Source: Chamaecyparis obtusa (lineage: Eukaryota; Streptophyta; Pinopsida; Cupressales; Cupressaceae). Taken from it: a stretch of 64,000 bases of DNA. Shown one piece after another: positions 59,085-64,000 of this stretch (the stretch's first letter is position 1; each line of letters starts with the position of its first letter). Below the pieces are notes generated by a model, which was not told the DNA's origin, did no database searches, and saw only the letters and a program-made list of their open reading frames with translations. The translations under genes and the position numbers were made by a program. The stretch covers positions 930,001-994,000 of the forward strand of contig BSBK01006342.1 of assembly GCA_027943335.1 (NCBI GenBank). The letters run 5' to 3'.

Positions 59085-62000
59085 TGTAATAACCTCTCTG
59101 ATAATTATACTTGGACTCTTTGATTTGGACATTACATTATGATGGTTAGAGCTATGTATTCACATTTATGTTTATGATGATGATATGCTTATCATATATT
59201 TAGACATACTCAGTTATAATTATTGTTTATTGTTTATGAAATTGGAAATCATTTATCTTGTATATGCTTATGAAGATTTAAGGAGCTAACCCAAGGATTT
59301 GGAAGCTAACCATTATATATATGTGATTCCTCATGTTTTATGTATATGTGATTGATGTGTTTCATGACTCAGGATGAAGTTGTAGTTACTCACTTAGTTG
59401 AGGTCCACACGATGTATCGATCCTAGTCATCTATTTGCAAATGCTTTATTGTATATATCTATGCGCATGTATCTCTTCTCAGTGATGCAGGCTTGCAAGT
59501 ACCAGGCATCGTCTCCACCTGGTCCCACAGGTTTGAGTGAGCCCTCAAAATCCTCGATCGTTGTTGTTGTTACGAAGATATCACCAAGGTTCCATGAGAA
59601 GGAACTCAACCTCTAACCCTTTTGACCTTTAGGCGGGGAGTTCTTGAGTCAATCCCTTGTGTTGTTGATATATCATTGTGTATAACAGTTTGTTAGATTA
59701 TGGTGATCTTGTTTCTTGTTCCTGTCCCTTTCATTCTAGGAGACTAAGGTTTGGATATGGTAGCTTTAATTGTTCTTAATAATATGCTTGATTGTTGCTC
59801 GTAGATAATTTATTTCATGCGAGTATTGAATGTTGTGCTTAATTTCACTAATCTTGTTAGACCATCTTGTGTTAGTGATCACCACATATATATATAATAT
59901 ATATAAATATATATATCCTAATTTTACTTTGTATGGAATATGATTTATTATTTGATTGGATAATAATATTTTATAATACCATAATAATAAGATTTTTATG
60001 ATATTAATAATAACATTGTTTTTAATAATATGATATTAATAATATTATTATTTTTAATAATATTATAATAATATATATACACATAAGCATATGGGTGCAC
60101 ACATATGCCTATGGTTGCATATATATATTTAATAAATATTAGTGTGTGAAAGTAATTGTATTTTAAATTATAATAATAAATAAATTATTTACTTAAAGGA
60201 TTAATTATTATATGGTAAAACTTTTACCATAGCTTTAGTAAATATGGTGATAAGTAATAATAGTAATAAATTATTTCATTTTCCTTAAATAAAGAAAAAT
60301 AACATTAGTTTATTAATATTTATGAGGCTCTCATATTAGATTTTATTATTAATAATATTGAATTAGCTAGTCCCTTCCCGTGAATGGCTTTAATGAATAA
60401 ATTAAATCCTAAACTATAAACTATCTTTTGGTTGGGATGGTTACAATGGTTGATTTTCCCATGCAACCGATCCTTCAACCTATTTACAGGAGAGATATTT
60501 GAAGGATAGGGAGGTTGGCTGAAAGGGAGACTCAAGAAATTGGATGATTGCTTTGAGAGGATATTGTATTTAGGGAGGGTTTTTGGCTGGATTATTCATA
60601 GGAGAATTGATCTTAATTTTAGGATATCATTATTGATTATTTTATATTTGGAAAAGGTGGTGTCTGCAATCGGAAGGCTTTGGTAGAGTGCTGGAAGTAG
60701 GCCAAGTTGATTGATTCCTCCTTCTTCAATGCTTGTCTTATCCGGGATCTAGGTAGGAGCTATCCTGCAAGATGCTCCTCCTTATTTGATTTGTGTGATT
60801 GTTTTGTTCTGTATTTGTGGTTGCTTCACGTGTACAGGCAATATGAATAATATATTATTATATTGTATTATGTTTGTTTTCTTGTGTGAAGGGACTTAGG
60901 AGAAATGATATATATATAGTAAATATTTTATTGTACAAATGATTATTTATTCTTTTGTGTGTTATTATATTTTCTGTGAAGCTATATTGTTTGTTTACTT
61001 GCTGGAAAATATAGGCTGTGATTTAGATTGCGAACTATGTATCTACTCTTGCCTACTCTCTAGGAAAAAGATAGTATCATTAATTGTATGTACACAAACT
61101 TAGAGAAATACAAACTATCCTATTATTTTTAATAATAATAAAATTCATCAACACAAGATCAAATCTATTTAAACAATAATCTTATCTATGACTATCCTAA
61201 CATGACAGATATCTGCCCTCTAGATAGACCCATACTCAGATGTCTATAACTTTTTATTCAGATCAAAAATCCTCAATCGCTCTGGTGAGGATGGGCGTAA
61301 TTAAGTTTTGTAAAACATATACGAAGCTCTTAAAGATCCAATGGTTGGTTTGAAAGTTATAGCCCTGGTACTGAGGGTCATTTTTTCTGATACTGTATTG
61401 TTCGTCAATTAGTGATCTCTATTTTTAATCTCTTGTATATATCTGCATCCAAAAACTTAATAACACATACGTATATATTAATATGCTTCTCTCATAATCC
61501 ATAATAACAAAATAAATTGAAGAGCCTATGTGCTCATTAAAGCTTCAAAACAATTGATCGATTGCACCAAATCAATAACAAGAATAGTCAATGTAAATGA
61601 TGACTTCCTCTGTTCAAAACCTCATAAAAATAAATAAAACTTGTATGGAAATGGTTAATAATAGAAACTAATATTATATAAATCCATTTAAAATCTCATT
61701 TTCATTGGAATGGAGTTTTTCTTTAAATACAAAGGGGTTGGCTATACCCTCATGGCAGAGAACACGAAAGTTGTAAAGCTTTTCATTTGTATTCAAAGAA
61801 AACTTTATTTCCCTCTCTCTTCCACACACCAAACCCTCTAAAAATATCTCCAAATTTGAGTGTTATATGTCTATGATGTTTTGGTAAGGGTAGGAAACCT
61901 AGCTTGTCACTTAGAGTTTCCACCTAGCCTTAGAACTTTTTGGGAAAGGGTTTGTACTTTAATTTTATTTTCAGCTGTTATTTGGGAAAGGTTACTCCAA

Positions 62001-62776
62001 CCCTAGGTACGGCCTAGATATCACTTCCTTGTGGACCTTGGTGTTATCTCCTAGCATGGGGGAGTGGACCTTTGTGGATCCACGTGGTTGGGTGGTGATT
62101 CTTTTCAAGGTATTGTTCGTGTTTGTGCTATTCATGGAGCATCAGAAGTTGTTGAAGATATTTCTCACTATTTTTCATGTTTTATCTTAGAAAGAAAATT
62201 GCAAAAATATTGTAAAGTGTGATTCATATTCATGTAATCCTATAAGGCCTTGTATAGTAGAAGATATATTGTAAGCATTCATGTAATTGGGAAGGGTATA
62301 TCTAGGAAAATTATGAGAATGAAAGTCAATATTTATTATTGTTGTTGGAAGCAAAGTTGCATGTTTCTTATTACTATTGTTCAAGAAAAGTTAGTAAAAT
62401 AAATGTGTTAATTTCATATGAGAAATAGTTTAACTCCTAGATAAATTCTTTTGCAAAGATTATGCTTTAAATGTTTATGAAATAAGGTTTAGGGAATATT
62501 GATGGAATCAATTTGGTTAGTAATCAAATGATAGCATTTATATTTCTCTCTAAAGAATTTCTAAGGTTATGCTTTAAGAGTTAGTACACTTAATGATCTT
62601 AAAATAATTATAAATGTACTATAAGGGAACCTTGGAAGGAATGTAAGTTAAATGATGTTTATGGATTGTTCATGCAAATCTTTTAAAGTTCAAAAATTTT
62701 CATAATTCGTTACTTAGGTTTTCTTTTCTAAAGAGAATCTTTGTTCTCTTTCCTGGTTCCCTTGCGGGGCATGACA
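59085..62776 (+). repeat. 3' LTR of the nested LARD-like element
   Basis: Starts TGTAATAACC and ends GGGCATGACA; colinear with 51424-55143. Followed by GAACT (62777-62781). Confidence 0.93.
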
Positions 62777-62781
62777 GAACT
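62777..62781. repeat. Target-site duplication GAACT (right)
   Basis: Exact copy of 51419-51423. Confidence 0.93.
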
Positions 62782-63946
62782 TGTTTTATGATGTATCTAG
62801 CTTTGCATGTTTCTGATTTTGCATGTTGAATCTAGTTGTAGAGATTCAAGATTTGTGTTAACTTAGAGTTCATATTGTTCATGTGAAACCCTAGAGTAGG
62901 TCTTGTAAGTGTATATCAAGAAGTGTCTTGTGAATTGGTGCCAGAGCCCGAAATTGGCTACTAGGAGATCCCATTATGTAAGAGGTTTAAAAAGTGATAA
63001 TTAATAAGCATTGGGAATCTAAAATAAACCTAATAAGATATTTGTGCCTCGCCCATGCGTAAGTTCCCGATTGAGATTGTCTAGGATGGGAGTTGAGATG
63101 ATGGTTGCCGCCTAGATGGACTGAAGATGGCATAGTTAGTACCTTTTCTACATGAGAGGTTACTATAACCACATAGAGTCACTAGGGCGCCGAGGTCTGA
63201 AGGGACTACCAGGATAACCCTAGAGTTGGCTTGTGTGATGACACTTTCTATATACATCTTAGGTTTCCTACATGTTGTGCTTGCCTCTGGTAGAGTTTGT
63301 TATACCTTGTTGTACTTTTTGGTATCTTTGAGTTAGAAGCTTTCAGGACCTCTTCCTTGGATTGTTGTTGTTTGTTATCCGAGTGGGTTCTAATGTTATC
63401 TCCTCAGCACGGTGGGAGTGGACTGTTTAGGTGCACGAGGTCAAGTGGTAGTGATTCTTTTACCATTTGAGATTTTGACATTCATGCACCGAGGCTAGAT
63501 GATCCATGTTGCAATTGCTCTTTCTTGTTCTCTTTCTTCTTATGATCTTGTATCATTCTTTCAAATATTCAGAGTTATCATGTTCTATTTCTTTCTAGTT
63601 ATTGTATTCACATACCCTGCGACATGTGCAATGGATGCTTATTATTATGGTTACCTTATGGTACAAATTTTATTTATGTAATCATGCTTTTGATGTTGTA
63701 TTTATCTTTCAGATGTAACCTTGGGATTCATATCTTTATCTTATATTAATTAATTAACTCTTTCGTAATCTACGTCAAGGAACCCTTGAGAGTTGTAACC
63801 TATGTTAGTTGTTTATTGCTATGCTTTGCTTCTGCATTGTGAAACTTTGATGTTATTGATTGTTAACTTTAAAAAAAAAAATTATTCTACAAACTTAGTT
63901 GCATGTTTAGGTTAAGTTCTTCTAGGTTCCCTGGTGGGGCATTACA
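62782..63946 (+). repeat. 3' LTR of the gag-only element, right part
   Basis: Continues the LTR cut at 51423; matches 46163-47327 of the 5' LTR, ending GGGGCATTACA. Confidence 0.92.
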
Positions 63947-63951
63947 CTACC
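63947..63951. repeat. Target-site duplication CTACC (right)
   Basis: Exact copy of 43767-43771. Confidence 0.92.
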
Positions 63952-64000
63952 TTTCAGTTAGTGTGGATGCACATTTCCTTATTACATTGAATTGACCAGA
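63952..64000 (-). repeat. Continuation of the minus-strand copia LTR
   Basis: By the target duplication, this is the sequence that joined 43771 before the giant-LTR element inserted. It is too short to identify independently. Confidence 0.4.

Larger units (their letters stand above)
51424..62776 (+). mobile_element. Young giant-LTR element without genes (LARD-like), nested in another LTR
   Basis: 5' LTR 51424-55143 (3,720 bp) and 3' LTR 59085-62776 (3,692 bp) are nearly identical by eye; most of the differences are transitions, plus one short tandem copy. The GAACT target duplication is exact. PBS at 55148; PPT-like TTAGGGGGGGAGGA at 59071-59084. The internal region (about 3.9 kb) has no recognisable gag or pol. 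LTR termini TGTAATAACC and GGGGCATGACA are related to those of the host element. It is probably the youngest insertion in the window, as it is nested and its LTRs are the most alike. Confidence 0.93.
43772..63946 (+). mobile_element. Giant-LTR gypsy-type element with gag only (TR-GAG-like), hosting another element
   Basis: 5' LTR 43772-47327 (3,556 bp), PBS 47330, internal region of only 1,623 bp with a gag, PPT, and a 3' LTR from 48951 to 63946 interrupted by the element 51424-62776. Without the insert the 3' LTR is about 3.64 kb. CTACC target duplications are exact. The LTR ends (TGTAGTACCCC, GGGGCATTACA), the PBS and the gag type point to Ty3/gypsy chromoviruses of Del/Tekay style. Pol is absent. 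The 5' LTR start reads TA instead of TG. Confidence 0.92.

Overview
The window is a repeat-rich plant nuclear segment with no intact host gene that I can recognise. It is almost entirely LTR retrotransposons, many nested inside one another. All primer-binding sites I could place resemble the plant initiator-tRNA-Met type (TGGTATCAGAGC or a variant). The very long LTRs, old disabled copies and low gene density suggest a large-genome seed plant, possibly a gymnosperm. That last point is inference only.

Layout. 1-4789: 3' part of a Ty3/gypsy element of Tat type (protease, archaeal-like RNase H, RT, RNase H, integrase), full of stops and frameshifts. 4790-11468: a nearly whole but disabled Ty1/copia element with 5' LTR, PBS, gag-pol, PPT and a truncated 3' LTR. 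11469-16971: a gene-like segment of unknown identity, with promoter-like CCAAT and TATA motifs, a broken ORF of about 1,200 codons and a C-terminal coiled coil. 16972-28781: a non-autonomous element with a 5.67-kb LTR, truncated on its left, sitting in a copia-type LTR whose end survives at 28785-29065. From 29066 to the right end the base layer is a minus-strand Ty1/copia element (RT at 29066-29164, INT-RT at 41126-42475, probable LTR at 42584-43771 and 63952-64000).

That base layer is split by dated-by-nesting insertions whose target duplications I can read: 29165-41120 (ATAGG), which contains 33035-40330 (GTTTG); and 43772-63946 (CTACC), which contains 51424-62776 (GAACT).

The most interesting item is the element at 33035-40330. 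It has good LTRs, PBS, PPT and target duplication, but instead of pol it carries a coiled-coil and zinc-knuckle gag-like ORF plus a second ORF of about 1,080 codons that I do not recognise. Its PPT region and LTR 3' part closely match those of the pol-bearing copia element at 4790, which suggests an autonomous/non-autonomous pair. The giant-LTR elements contain GC-rich hairpin clusters next to (AT)n tracts, a telo-box inverted repeat and a conserved LTR core. Many in-frame stops are TAG where family consensus expects Gln, consistent with CAG-to-TAG decay in methylated CHG context.
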